From Nitrosotalea sp. (GTDB lineage: Archaea > Thermoproteota > Nitrososphaeria > Nitrososphaerales > Nitrosopumilaceae): a stretch of 43,215 nucleotides of DNA. Of the stretch, positions 1-8,101 are shown piece after piece. The position numbers and the translations under genes were made by a program. The stretch covers positions 1 to 43,215 of the forward strand of contig JARCRW010000013.1 of the NCBI GenBank assembly GCA_029850515.1. The letters are read 5' to 3'. Within the stretch, counting starts at the first letter, position 1. Each line of letters opens with the position of its first letter. The notes below the pieces were generated by a model. That model was not told the origin of the DNA, ran no database searches, and saw nothing but the letters and a program-made list of their open reading frames with translations.

Positions 1-215
1 CAGTAGATGTATCTATAATAGCTCTCATAGGTTCTGGAATGAGAGGAATAGCAGGAGTTGCTTCCAAAGTATTCACTGCTGTGGCAAAAAAAGGTGTGAA
101 TGTAATAATGATAGCACAGGGCTCTTCTGAGCTTAATCTTGCATTTGTAGTCAAAGACTCTGATTGTAATGTAGCAGTACAGGCATTGCATGATGAGTTC
201 AAGCTTGGCAAGTAA
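1..215 (+). CDS. lysC: Aspartate kinase, C-terminal ACT region (5' end outside window)
   Basis: The frame is open from the window edge (first full codon at position 3) to the TAA at 213-215, so 70 residues are visible. They contain the ACT-domain pattern of aspartate kinases: GSGMRG, a helix ending KKGVNV, then MIAQGSSELN and a final helix VQALHDEF. Aspartate kinase phosphorylates aspartate at the entry to lysine, threonine and methionine synthesis, and the ACT modules bind the end-product inhibitor. The catalytic domain is not in the window. The identification rests on the MIAQGSSE-type signature, which is very characteristic; a fused homoserine dehydrogenase is excluded because the protein ends here. 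Confidence 0.88.
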   Translation, partial: VDVSIIALIGSGMRGIAGVASKVFTAVAKKGVNVIMIAQGSSELNLAFVVKDSDCNVAVQALHDEFKLGK

Positions 216-234
216 TCGAAATTCTTTCTAAAAG

Positions 235-243
235 CATATTTAT
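235..243 (+). promoter_or_regulatory. TATA box for the 266 gene
   Basis: CATATTTAT is centred about 27 nt before the ATG at 266. That is the distance expected between an archaeal TATA box and the transcription start, so the mRNA is probably leaderless. Confidence 0.5.
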
Positions 244-265
244 GTAAATCAGATGTTCATAGAAC

Positions 266-1714
266 ATGAACAGGTTTTTACTTTTAGCAATTATTATCAT
301 AATTGGAGGCCTTGTAACTTCATTATCATTATTCAATGATCAGCTCGCTAATGCTGGATCAATAAAGAAAATCCAATTCACCAAAACAATTACATCCATA
401 CAAGATCCCGGAATTGGTCACAGTAATGAACAGTTGGCAATAGTGTTGCCGCCAAACAGCGGTTCTATTTATCATGGAACAATTACATACAGTTCAAGCC
501 AGCCTGTTCAAGTTGTTATTTTACATCAAATTGACAAGAGTGATTCAAAGGGACAACCAATTTGGACAGTAGACGGCAATACACTTTATGCCCAGACAAC
601 AATGGATACAAATTCAACTGGCGGTAGTATGGATTTTGCAGGATCTGCAATTGGCCTTTATTCAACAAATTCTAGCCAGTTTACTGCTACCGTGAGTGTA
701 GATGGATGGATAAGGGTAACAACTCCTGATATTATTCAAGCTGTCGTTACACCATTAACTGAAAATTATACCATCAAACTAGCAGAAAGCACAATTCCAG
801 TACAGATACCTATGCATGAGGGCCTAGTCAATGGAAAGACTGTTTATTATATCATAACTGATTCAAGCAATAATTTTGTAGCAAATACAATCTCAGACAA
901 ACAAAACTGGAAGGTTCAACTATCACCGGTATTGGCTCATGCTCCAATTACATCATTTGATAACATCTTCATCTTTACAAATGGAATCATTGGAAATGGA
1001 ACACAAGGATATCAAGATGATGTGTTATCGTTTACACCCTCTGACAAGCAATATAGCCCATTAAGCAAAGTAATTCAGGCATCATGGAATATAGGACGAG
1101 GACCATTCCTTCTTAATTCCACAAAAGCAATTCTTGATGCAAACATGACGGGAAAAATAAAACTGACTGTCACTGATACAATCTTGAATACTCCCCAAGT
1201 AATCTGGGATGGAGGTACATTGAATGTGAGAGCCAACAAGATATTGTCAGATCAGACATCGTACTTGAATGGACAAGTACTTGATATCAATGTAAGTAAC
1301 ATGACTGCAACCTTTGTTGGACACAGGGGATGGGGACCAGATGGAAAGACAATATACTATATTATTACTGCAGGAACTCCTAAAGGACCTGCACAAACTA
1401 TGGGAATTCAATACATTCCTTCACTTTCACTTCTTGGCTTGTCAGCAAGAGATGTCTATCACTTTACTAATGGTTTGCAAGGTGCTGGACCATTTGGTTA
1501 TCAAGAAGGAATTTCTAGTGCACAACCAGGAGATTCTACTTACAGTCCTATCTGCAAAATTTCAATAATAAATTGGAACGATCCAAGCAATGCAAAAGTT
1601 TTAGAAAATAAAAATGATATTGAATATGAACAATCAGCAGGAAATATCACAGTACAAGAAGCAACAACTCTTGGTAGCAGCTACATTCTTGATTGCCCAA
1701 TCATAACTCGATGA
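266..1714 (+). CDS. Secreted or membrane-anchored protein with two tandem copies of a GKT-YYIIT module
   Basis: The 482-aa protein begins with a strongly hydrophobic segment (residues 4-22, poly-Ile) that is either a signal peptide or an N-terminal anchor; the rest is polar and Asn/Thr/Ser-rich with many N-x-S/T sites, as in archaeal surface proteins. An internal duplication is visible. Around residues 190-275 and again 360-440 the order is NGKTVYYIIT or DGKTIYYIIT, a hydrophobic stretch, then FTNG, a GYQ turn, a YSP motif and a strand ending in W-N. A unique beta-rich part (residues 40-170) precedes the repeats. Function is unknown; a cell-surface role is inferred from the leader and composition. 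The ATG follows a good TATA box, so the start is well supported. Confidence 0.75.
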   Translation: MNRFLLLAIIIIIGGLVTSLSLFNDQLANAGSIKKIQFTKTITSIQDPGIGHSNEQLAIVLPPNSGSIYHGTITYSSSQPVQVVILHQIDKSDSKGQPIWTVDGNTLYAQTTMDTNSTGGSMDFAGSAIGLYSTNSSQFTATVSVDGWIRVTTPDIIQAVVTPLTENYTIKLAESTIPVQIPMHEGLVNGKTVYYIITDSSNNFVANTISDKQNWKVQLSPVLAHAPITSFDNIFIFTNGIIGNGTQGYQDDVLSFTPSDKQYSPLSKVIQASWNIGRGPFLLNSTKAILDANMTGKIKLTVTDTILNTPQVIWDGGTLNVRANKILSDQTSYLNGQVLDINVSNMTATFVGHRGWGPDGKTIYYIITAGTPKGPAQTMGIQYIPSLSLLGLSARDVYHFTNGLQGAGPFGYQEGISSAQPGDSTYSPICKISIINWNDPSNAKVLENKNDIEYEQSAGNITVQEATTLGSSYILDCPIITR

Positions 1715-1728
1715 AAACATCAAAAGGG

Positions 1729-1737
1729 ATAAATTTA
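1729..1737 (+). promoter_or_regulatory. TATA box for cbiH
   Basis: ATAAATTTA is centred about 27 nt before the ATG at 1760, again implying a leaderless transcript, here for the cbiH-oxidoreductase pair. Confidence 0.5.
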
Positions 1738-1759
1738 CTTTGAAAATCTCTTACTATAC

Positions 1760-2548
1760 ATGACCGGCAAGCTGTTTATTGTAGGTGTAGGACCTGGTCA
1801 TCATGACCATATGACTTTTCGCGCAAAGCAAGCGATTGAAGAAAGTAACACAATTGTTGGCTATGAAACATATGTCAATCTGGTTGCGGATTTGATAGAA
1901 GGAAAAGAAGTTCACAGGTATGCAATGACACAAGAAGTTGAAAGGGCACACCAGTGTATCGATCTTGCAAAATCTGGAAAGATAGTATCGCTTGTATCAA
2001 GTGGAGATCCAGGAATATATGGAATGGCAGGCTTGATCTATGAAATCTTGGCAGAAGAGGGTTGGGACAGAAAAATTGGTCTTCAGGTTGAGATAGTCCC
2101 GGGAGTTTCATCACTCAATTCTTGTGCAGCACTAGTTGGTTCTCCTCTTATGACTGATTTTGCTGTAGTAAGCATGAGTGATCTGCTTGTACCTTGGGAG
2201 ATTATAACAAAGAGAGTAGAAGCAGCAGCTCAGGGTGATTTTGTTATTGTAATATACAATCCTGCAAGCAAAAAAAGGATTCATCAATTACAAGATACGA
2301 GAAAACTTCTTCTAAAATATAGATCGCCTAACACGCCAGTAGCAATTGTAAAGGGCGCATTTCGAGAATCAGAAGAAATAGTTCTAACGGATTTGGAAAA
2401 CATGGAAAAACACAATGACAAGCTTGGTATGATCACTACTGTGATAATTGGCAATTCTTCGACTTTTATGTACAAAGATTTGATGATAAATCCACGTGGT
2501 TATACATCAAAATATAATATTGTAGAGCCGCAGCAGACCAGAAAATAA
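1760..2548 (+). CDS. cbiH: Precorrin-3B / cobalt-factor III C17-methyltransferase
   Basis: This SAM-dependent methyltransferase of the tetrapyrrole methylase family performs the ring-contraction step of corrin synthesis (CbiH in the cobalt-early route, CobJ in the late route). The visible signatures are GVGPGHHDHMT near residues 9-19, SGDPGIYGM at 81-89 and VPGVSS at 113-118, then a C-terminal half with VVIYNPASKKR. The length of 262 aa is typical of the single-domain enzyme. One nucleotide separates it from the following oxidoreductase, so the two are probably co-transcribed. No other corrin-ring gene adjoins it, so the pathway is scattered in this genome. CbiH is preferred over CobJ because archaea use the cobalt-early route. 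Confidence 0.9.
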   Translation: MTGKLFIVGVGPGHHDHMTFRAKQAIEESNTIVGYETYVNLVADLIEGKEVHRYAMTQEVERAHQCIDLAKSGKIVSLVSSGDPGIYGMAGLIYEILAEEGWDRKIGLQVEIVPGVSSLNSCAALVGSPLMTDFAVVSMSDLLVPWEIITKRVEAAAQGDFVIVIYNPASKKRIHQLQDTRKLLLKYRSPNTPVAIVKGAFRESEEIVLTDLENMEKHNDKLGMITTVIIGNSSTFMYKDLMINPRGYTSKYNIVEPQQTRK

Positions 2549-2549
2549 C

Positions 2550-3530
2550 ATGACATCAGTCCAGATTGGACTAACCATACCACAAGGATGGCTAGATGAA
2601 TTTCACACTGATAATCCTCATGAACAATTTTTGTTTTCAAAAAATGTTGCACTAACTGCAGAAAATCTTGGATTTGATGCAGGATATGTCTATGATCATT
2701 TTGTTTCACATCCATCAAATAACCGTACCAAAACTTTTTTTGAGGCCTACACACTTCTTTCTGCAATTTCTTCAATAACATCAAAACTTCGAATAGGACA
2801 GATAGTGACATCCAATTCCTTTAGACATCCATCTCTTCTGGCAAAAATGACATCAACACTTGATGTAATAAGCAATGGAAGACTAGAGTTTGGCATAGGA
2901 GCAGGCTGGTTTGGATACGAATATGATTCCTATGGATACAAATTTGATGATCTAGTAACACGAGTAGAACAACTTGATGAATCTATCAAAATAATCAAAA
3001 AGATGTGGCAAAATCAAAAATCCAGCTTCAAAGGAAAACACTATTCTATCAAAAATGCCATCTGTAATCCAAAGCCCATTCAGCAACCTCACCCACCAAT
3101 TATGATAGGTGGAGCAGGAAAAAGTCTCATGAAGGTTGCAGCAAGACATGCTACTAGGTATAATCATCCATTTGGAACACCTGAAATTTTAGAAGAAAAA
3201 ATAAAACTACTAAAAGAGAACTGTAAACTAGTCAAAAGAAATTATGATGAAATAGAAAATTCTGTATTGTTACGAATTCTAGTTGGGAAAGATAGCGATG
3301 ATGTAAAAAATATTATATCAAAACTAAAAAAGAAAAATGAATCAATTGCAGAATTTATCATACGTTCAACCGATAGTATTGCAGTGGGTACTCCAGACGA
3401 GGTAAGCAATTACTTGCAACAATATCAGAAAATTGGAATAAATTACTTTATTGTCAATTTCATAGGGTTATCAAAATCACTTGATATGATATCACTATTT
3501 TCAAGAAAAGTAAGACCGACTCTCAAGTAG
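2550..3530 (+). CDS. LLM-class flavin/F420-dependent oxidoreductase
   Basis: The 326-aa protein has the bacterial luciferase-like (TIM-barrel) pattern: a start like GLTIPQG, GFDAGYVYDH near 45, the segment LRIGQIVTSNSFRHPSLLAK near residues 87-106, then NGRLEFGIGAGW and PIMIGGAGKSLM in the second half. Members reduce or oxidise substrates with F420 or FMN; the substrate cannot be told. It starts one base after cbiH, which suggests a shared transcript but does not prove a role in cobalamin synthesis. Its last 8 bp overlap the 3' end of the oppositely oriented tyrS. Family assignment is secure, the specific function is not. Confidence 0.85.
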   Translation: MTSVQIGLTIPQGWLDEFHTDNPHEQFLFSKNVALTAENLGFDAGYVYDHFVSHPSNNRTKTFFEAYTLLSAISSITSKLRIGQIVTSNSFRHPSLLAKMTSTLDVISNGRLEFGIGAGWFGYEYDSYGYKFDDLVTRVEQLDESIKIIKKMWQNQKSSFKGKHYSIKNAICNPKPIQQPHPPIMIGGAGKSLMKVAARHATRYNHPFGTPEILEEKIKLLKENCKLVKRNYDEIENSVLLRILVGKDSDDVKNIISKLKKKNESIAEFIIRSTDSIAVGTPDEVSNYLQQYQKIGINYFIVNFIGLSKSLDMISLFSRKVRPTLK

Positions 3531-4587
3531 TTTTCTTTATTGCCTCTGAAAGTTCTTCGGTTAAGACAATTTTCTCCCTTATCGGCCTGATCATATTGGT
3601 CACATATCTGGAGACTGTAGCCTTTAGATCCGACGGATGTAATTTTTTCTGTGCAAAATCTACTTCTAAATCTTGATAGTTTGTGTATGTAACATTGCCA
3701 CCAAATTTAGCAGAGCGCTCTACGATAACTTCATTGAATTCATGGAAAATAATATATTTTGAGATCTCAAGTACTGGATTCTTATCTACAATTCCCTCAG
3801 GACACCACGCTTTTTTGAATTTTGAATTAATTTCTTCATCTGTATCATGAACAAATATTCCTGATGCAGACTTTGATTTACTCATCTTGCTTGACACAAA
3901 ATCTGAGTCAGAATTTGAGGCAGGCTCTGGCTCTCCAAGTCCTGCAAGAATATGGTGATGAACTGCAACTGGTACCTTCCACTTCATTTTTGGGAAGATC
4001 TCTCTGACAAGCATGTGTATTTTTCTTTGATCCATTCCAGCATGAACAATATCCAAATCCATTGTATGGATATCTACAGCTTGCATTGGAGGATAGAAAA
4101 GCTGACCAAGATCAATCTTGTCTTTCTCTGCACTTCTTCCCATTATTGTCATCGAACGCATGGTGCGCTCAAGCGACATGTTCTTTGAAAATTTGACAAG
4201 GTCTAACCAATACCCTCTTCTTGACTCATAAAGTTGTGAGCCTTCCACAATCTCAACTCCGGGGCAAAACATCTTGAATGCGTCAGCATAGTATTTTGAT
4301 ACCATTCGTATCTTATCCCAGTCTCCGTCAAGTTTGTTGTTCAGATAAGTGTGCCAATCTGCCAAAAATACAGTGCACTTTACCCCAGCTTTGATAAAGT
4401 CATTTATCTTAAATCCTGTTAGTATCAAACTACCCAAATGCATGAAACCAGATATCTCAAGACCAATGTAGTGTTTGGGCTGTGAATTTGTGTTAAACAG
4501 ATTCAATAACTCTTCTTCAGTTACTACTTCTTCAGTGGGCTCTCTTTTTACAAGTTTGATTTTTTCTGTTACATCCATTCCAGCCAA
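3523..4587 (-). CDS. tyrS: Tyrosyl-tRNA synthetase, archaeal type
   Basis: This class I aminoacyl-tRNA synthetase charges tRNA-Tyr. The HIGH-like motif appears as GFMHLGS around residue 50 and the second signature as KMSKSKS around residue 236. Between them lie DWHTYLN and VHAGMDQRKIHM, characteristic of archaeal TyrRS rather than TrpRS. At 354 aa it has the compact archaeal length without the bacterial S4-like tail. The frame begins at a TTG (4587), with an ATG three codons later (4578) as alternative; a TATA-like TATAAATTTA at 4605-4614 lies 23-32 nt upstream, inside the stop region of the next gene. Its 3' end overlaps the convergent oxidoreductase gene by 8 bp. Confidence 0.93.
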   Translation of the reverse strand: MAGMDVTEKIKLVKREPTEEVVTEEELLNLFNTNSQPKHYIGLEISGFMHLGSLILTGFKINDFIKAGVKCTVFLADWHTYLNNKLDGDWDKIRMVSKYYADAFKMFCPGVEIVEGSQLYESRRGYWLDLVKFSKNMSLERTMRSMTIMGRSAEKDKIDLGQLFYPPMQAVDIHTMDLDIVHAGMDQRKIHMLVREIFPKMKWKVPVAVHHHILAGLGEPEPASNSDSDFVSSKMSKSKSASGIFVHDTDEEINSKFKKAWCPEGIVDKNPVLEISKYIIFHEFNEVIVERSAKFGGNVTYTNYQDLEVDFAQKKLHPSDLKATVSRYVTNMIRPIREKIVLTEELSEAIKKTT

Positions 4588-4611
4588 ATTCCAACATGTA
4601 TTCCTATAAAT

Positions 4612-5190
4612 TTAAGCATCAAGTTCTTGAACTGACTTTCTAGGACGCGTACTGAGATAAAATGCATGTGCGCTTATCAGAAATGCCGCAAGAAACATCT
4701 TTGTTGCAAAGATGAGATTCCACGGTCTATTTGGATCCGGATATGCTACTGTAAGGGAATCAATGTCAGGAGTAACACCATTTATCATTCCCGCAGTGAT
4801 TTGGGAACTCAATAGAATAAAGTTGTAAATTGTTTCATAGAGTGTAATTATTGCTAATCCCAAGAGCATCAGTTGTACCATTGCAAGTTTCCACTTTGAA
4901 ACAGTGACTGTTCTTTTCCAACCTATCCGTGAAACACAATACCAACTAACAATTGATGTAAAAAATAACCATGTTAGTAACTTAGCAAAGTGCGGGGTTG
5001 GAAATTCTGTCTTGACAAGTACTTCACCCATTACATATGTGCCCTTGACAGACCATTCCTGTATCATAGCATAGAATCCAAATATGGTGATAGAACACAT
5101 TATGAACGCGCTAACATAGAAAACATACAAGAAGATCTTGTAACTAGGATCATTTTCTTGCAGGTGTACCTTCATTTGATCTCGATGCAT
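4612..5190 (-). CDS. Unknown four-helix integral membrane protein
   Basis: The 192-aa protein has four predicted membrane helices, roughly residues 18-43, 68-86, 103-128 and 158-180, with a polar loop between helices 3 and 4 that contains DIDSL and YPDPNRPWN. The N terminus is charged and the C terminus ends in a basic, soluble tail (RPRKSVQELDA). I do not recognise the family. It is not AmoA, AmoB or AmoC by length, topology or motifs. It lies upstream of tyrS in the same direction, but tyrS has its own TATA-like box overlapping this gene's stop codon. A TTTAATTT box (about 5213-5220) sits some 27 nt before the ATG. Confidence 0.65.
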   Translation of the reverse strand: MHRDQMKVHLQENDPSYKIFLYVFYVSAFIMCSITIFGFYAMIQEWSVKGTYVMGEVLVKTEFPTPHFAKLLTWLFFTSIVSWYCVSRIGWKRTVTVSKWKLAMVQLMLLGLAIITLYETIYNFILLSSQITAGMINGVTPDIDSLTVAYPDPNRPWNLIFATKMFLAAFLISAHAFYLSTRPRKSVQELDA

Positions 5191-5259
5191 ATCTCCAAAA
5201 TATAAGAATTGGTTTTAATTTAGGAAGTTTAATTATGGTGAAAATTTTCCATTGTATTA

Positions 5260-6345
5260 TTGAAAATTCCAATAAATATACCAATTATTGAAAAAGACGA
5301 AATAAATGAAGTACGTTCCGTATTAACAGAGAAATCTCTCACAACTGCAGCAAATGCTGGAGGAAAGAGAATACAAGAGTTTGAACAACTTTTAGCCTCA
5401 TATACAAAATCAAAATATGCCATAGCAGTAAATTCTGGAACAGCTGCTTTACAAGCTGCACTTTATGCTCTTGACATAAAACAAGGCGACGAGGTTTTGA
5501 TACCATCTTTTACATTTGTAGCTACTGCTAATTCAATCATGTCAGTTGGGGCAAAGCCCGTGTTTGTTGATATACGTCCTGAAAATTATACAATGGATCC
5601 AAGTGATCTCAAAAAGAAGATAACAAAAAAATCCAAGGCAATAATGCCAGTTCATCTATATGGAAATTTTGCATACATGGATGAAATTTCTGAGATTGCC
5701 AACATGCATAGTCTTGAGATAATTGAAGATGCATGTCAATCACTAGGAACTACATACAAGAAAAAACAATCTGGAACATTTTCAAAAATGGGTTGCTTTA
5801 GCATGTATGCTGCTAAAGTCATAACTGCTGGAGAGGGCGGAGCTATAGTTACAGATGATAAAAAACTCTTTGAGAAACTGCGCAAGATCAGAAATCATGG
5901 AATGCTTCATGGATATGACACCAGAATACTTGGACTGAATCTACGACTCCCAGAAATCTGTGCTGCACTAGCCAAAGTCCAGATGAAAAAACTTACAAAA
6001 TTTTTGGAAAAGAGAAAAAAGAATGCGACAATTCTTAGTGAACTCTTGTCTGATCTTAATGTCATATTACCTGAAGAAAGAAATGATGTTGATGTAAACT
6101 GGTATCTTTATACAATTGCTACCAAAAATCGTAATAAATTAATGAAACAGCTGAATTCACAAGGAATAGGTGCAACTGCATACTATTCCATCCCAGTGCA
6201 TAAAACTCCGTTTTACAAAAAATCTCTCAAACTTCCTCTTACTGATTGGGCTGCCAACTCTGTACTCAGTCTTCCAGTGAATCCATTGGTCACAGAAAAT
6301 AACTTGCATTACATTTCAAAGATATTGCACAAACTGATTGCATGA
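5260..6345 (+). CDS. DegT/DnrJ/EryC1/StrS-family PLP-dependent sugar aminotransferase
   Basis: The 361-aa protein has the fold-type I aminotransferase layout of sugar-nucleotide transaminases: NSGTAAL near residue 65, PSFTFVATANS near 82, MPVHLYGN near 130, EDACQSLG near 163 and the PLP-lysine region AAKVITAGEGG near residues 181-191. These enzymes aminate keto-sugars on nucleotide carriers, normally for surface glycans or glycoproteins. The start is a TTG about 28 nt after an AT-rich box; no in-frame ATG lies nearby. The stop overlaps the start of the next gene (ATGA), so the two are translationally coupled. The exact sugar substrate cannot be inferred, and no glycosyltransferases flank it. 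Confidence 0.88.
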   Translation: MKIPINIPIIEKDEINEVRSVLTEKSLTTAANAGGKRIQEFEQLLASYTKSKYAIAVNSGTAALQAALYALDIKQGDEVLIPSFTFVATANSIMSVGAKPVFVDIRPENYTMDPSDLKKKITKKSKAIMPVHLYGNFAYMDEISEIANMHSLEIIEDACQSLGTTYKKKQSGTFSKMGCFSMYAAKVITAGEGGAIVTDDKKLFEKLRKIRNHGMLHGYDTRILGLNLRLPEICAALAKVQMKKLTKFLEKRKKNATILSELLSDLNVILPEERNDVDVNWYLYTIATKNRNKLMKQLNSQGIGATAYYSIPVHKTPFYKKSLKLPLTDWAANSVLSLPVNPLVTENNLHYISKILHKLIA

Positions 6346-6821
6346 ATCTGATTGAAGAAATTGCAGGAGAATTGTGCAGGATCATTCTTCCAATAGAGGA
6401 TGAGATATTTTTCGGGGATCCAAAATCAAACATTGTAATTTGTACCCTATCAAGCATGAGTCTACTAAAAGATATTTCAAAATCATCTATTATCAAAGAG
6501 GTTGCAATAGCTGGCAGACTGTTATCTGAAAACAAAGGAATTGATTCTCTTGTGAGATCTGTAATATCAAACGAGAGAATTGACACGATCATACTATGTG
6601 GAAAAGATACACTCGGACACAAACCAGGTGATTCTTTACTCTGTTTGTACAAAAATGGAATTAATGCAGACCAGAAAATTATTGGTTCCTCAAGCCCACA
6701 TCCTGTGTTGACAGTTACAAAAAAACAAGTATCAAAATTTCAAGGACAAGTAAAAATCATAAACAAAGTAGGAGAAACTAGCATCTCACAACTAAAAACC
6801 GTGATTGAGACTCTGAGATAA
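6342..6821 (+). CDS. Stand-alone MtrA-like protein (soluble corrinoid-domain homologue of tetrahydromethanopterin S-methyltransferase subunit A)
   Basis: The 159-aa protein resembles the cytoplasmic domain of MtrA, the corrinoid subunit of the methanogen methyl-H4MPT:CoM methyltransferase. The shared landmarks, in order, are FFGDPKS (23-29), AIAG (55-58), ENKGID (63-68), ISNERI (75-80), IILCGKD (83-89), LGHKPGDS (91-98), the KNG turn (104-106), KIIGSSSPHP (112-121) and VSKFQGQ (129-135). His93 sits where MtrA has the histidine that ligates cobalt. The C-terminal membrane helix of MtrA is absent. It overlaps the DegT aminotransferase by 4 bp (ATGA). Homology is judged from memory of the family. 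Cobamide binding and any methyl-transfer role are inference, because ammonia-oxidising archaea are not known to have an Mtr complex. Confidence 0.7.
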   Translation: MNLIEEIAGELCRIILPIEDEIFFGDPKSNIVICTLSSMSLLKDISKSSIIKEVAIAGRLLSENKGIDSLVRSVISNERIDTIILCGKDTLGHKPGDSLLCLYKNGINADQKIIGSSSPHPVLTVTKKQVSKFQGQVKIINKVGETSISQLKTVIETLR

Positions 6822-6823
6822 AC

Positions 6824-7156
6824 TCAGTAACCATCTATCTGCCTTTGTCTGTTTATTTGATGCTTTTTTTGATACTCTTTTAGAATATCATCTGGAGTCA
6901 TGTTAAGCTCAAGTGAAGCTTGAATTACAAAATGCCATATGTCTATTAGCTCTTCACGAGCTGCAGCTTCATCAAATGGCGTAGGTTTTTTCCACCACTT
7001 CCAATTTGTGTTTCTTTGAAGCTCAACTGCTTCATGAATTATTGCTGTACAAAGTGCAGAAATCTTTCCCTGCATATCTTTTGGATAGCGATCAAGATTC
7101 ATCATTTTTCCAAGATTTTTTTGGAGACTGAAAATTGTATCTAGCTTGTCATCCAT
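6824..7156 (-). CDS. dUTPase/MazG-like all-alpha NTP pyrophosphatase
   Basis: The small all-helical protein of 110 aa carries two acidic metal-binding pairs: HEAVE (E42, E45) and EELID (E69, D72), the E-x-x-E ... E-x-x-D pattern of dimeric dUTPases and MazG-type pyrophosphatases. NWKWWKKP between them matches the dimeric dUTPase subgroup better than MazG. The family hydrolyses dUTP or other NTPs to monophosphate and pyrophosphate, cleaning the nucleotide pool. It ends two bases after the convergent MtrA-like gene and lies 35 bp downstream of the PfkB kinase gene on the same strand. Substrate is uncertain. Confidence 0.75.
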   Translation of the reverse strand: MDDKLDTIFSLQKNLGKMMNLDRYPKDMQGKISALCTAIIHEAVELQRNTNWKWWKKPTPFDEAAAREELIDIWHFVIQASLELNMTPDDILKEYQKKHQINRQRQIDGY

Positions 7157-7191
7157 TATTCTATTTTTTAATTTGATATCTATAACCTTTG

Positions 7192-8085
7192 TTAGAAACG
7201 TACCATCTTCTTGTATCTGTCAAATCTCTTCCTGATATCATGTCTTTTCAATCCTGTTATCCCATATACCCCGTATTTTTCCACTGCAAAAGAACCCATG
7301 ACGTTTCCATATACTGCAGCCTCTCTGATGGTTGAGATTTTTGTGCTGTTTTTACTTGAGAGATATCCTATCATTCCGCCTGCAAAAGAATCACCTGCAC
7401 CTGTAGGGTCTACAATATCTTCCATTGAAAAGGCAGGAGACGGGAATATCATGTCTTCATAAAACAACAAAGAGCCATGTTCACCTTTTTTTATTATGAC
7501 ATACTTTGTTCCCCACTGCATGATCTTTTTTGCAGCCTTGATCAAATTGTGATTCTTTGTAAGCAATTTCGCTTCTTCATCATTGATTACAACTGAATCA
7601 ACAGAGCCCATCATCTTGATAACATCATTTCTTTTACTTGATATCCAAAATTCTATGGTATCACACATTGAAAACTTGACCCTATCAAATTCCTTTAGAA
7701 TTCTAGTATTTTGGGCAGGATCATTATTTGCAAGATATACAAACTCTGACTTGCGGTATTCTTCTGGCACAATAGGTTTGAAATCCTTCAGGACGTTAAG
7801 TTCTGTCTTGTTGGTTGTACGCATACTCAAAGTTGAATCATAACTCCCATCGTATCTGAATGTCTTGCCTTTTGCATGAACTACCCCGCGCGTGTCAACA
7901 AACCTATTTAGTATATTCTGATAACTTTTTGGAAAATCCCGACCTATGACTCCAATCAAGCCAGGCTTTACAAAGAAACTTGCAGATATTGCAGCGTATG
8001 TTGCTGCTCCTCCTAATGCATTTTTAACAATTTTTGTAGGAGTCCTTATCGTATCGTAAGCTATTGATCCAAATACGGTCAGCAT
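7192..8085 (-). CDS. PfkB/ribokinase-family carbohydrate or nucleoside kinase
   Basis: The 297-aa protein starts with a short strand (LTVFGSIAYD) and has GGAATYAA near residue 25, as in the substrate-binding half of PfkB kinases. Near the C terminus it has the second PfkB signature DPTGAGDSFAGG (about residues 226-237), which holds the catalytic aspartate and anion hole, and VINDEEAKLL near 165. Substrates in the family range from ribose and fructose 6-phosphate to adenosine and other nucleosides; nothing here decides. The DUF-free, single-domain length is normal. It is followed by the dUTPase-like gene and preceded by a LEA14-like gene on the same strand 16 bp away. Confidence 0.88.
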   Translation of the reverse strand: MLTVFGSIAYDTIRTPTKIVKNALGGAATYAAISASFFVKPGLIGVIGRDFPKSYQNILNRFVDTRGVVHAKGKTFRYDGSYDSTLSMRTTNKTELNVLKDFKPIVPEEYRKSEFVYLANNDPAQNTRILKEFDRVKFSMCDTIEFWISSKRNDVIKMMGSVDSVVINDEEAKLLTKNHNLIKAAKKIMQWGTKYVIIKKGEHGSLLFYEDMIFPSPAFSMEDIVDPTGAGDSFAGGMIGYLSSKNSTKISTIREAAVYGNVMGSFAVEKYGVYGITGLKRHDIRKRFDRYKKMVRF

Positions 8086-8101
8086 ACACTATCTGCTGAT
8101 T

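Noticed and set aside
1314-1568. Second protein-coding frame inside the secreted-protein gene
   Set aside because: It lies wholly inside a longer, better supported gene and has no domain pattern or promoter.
4612-5190. Ammonia monooxygenase subunit (AmoC-like)
   Set aside because: Length is similar to AmoC, but the motifs and helix pattern do not match what I know of archaeal AmoC, and no amoA or amoB is nearby.
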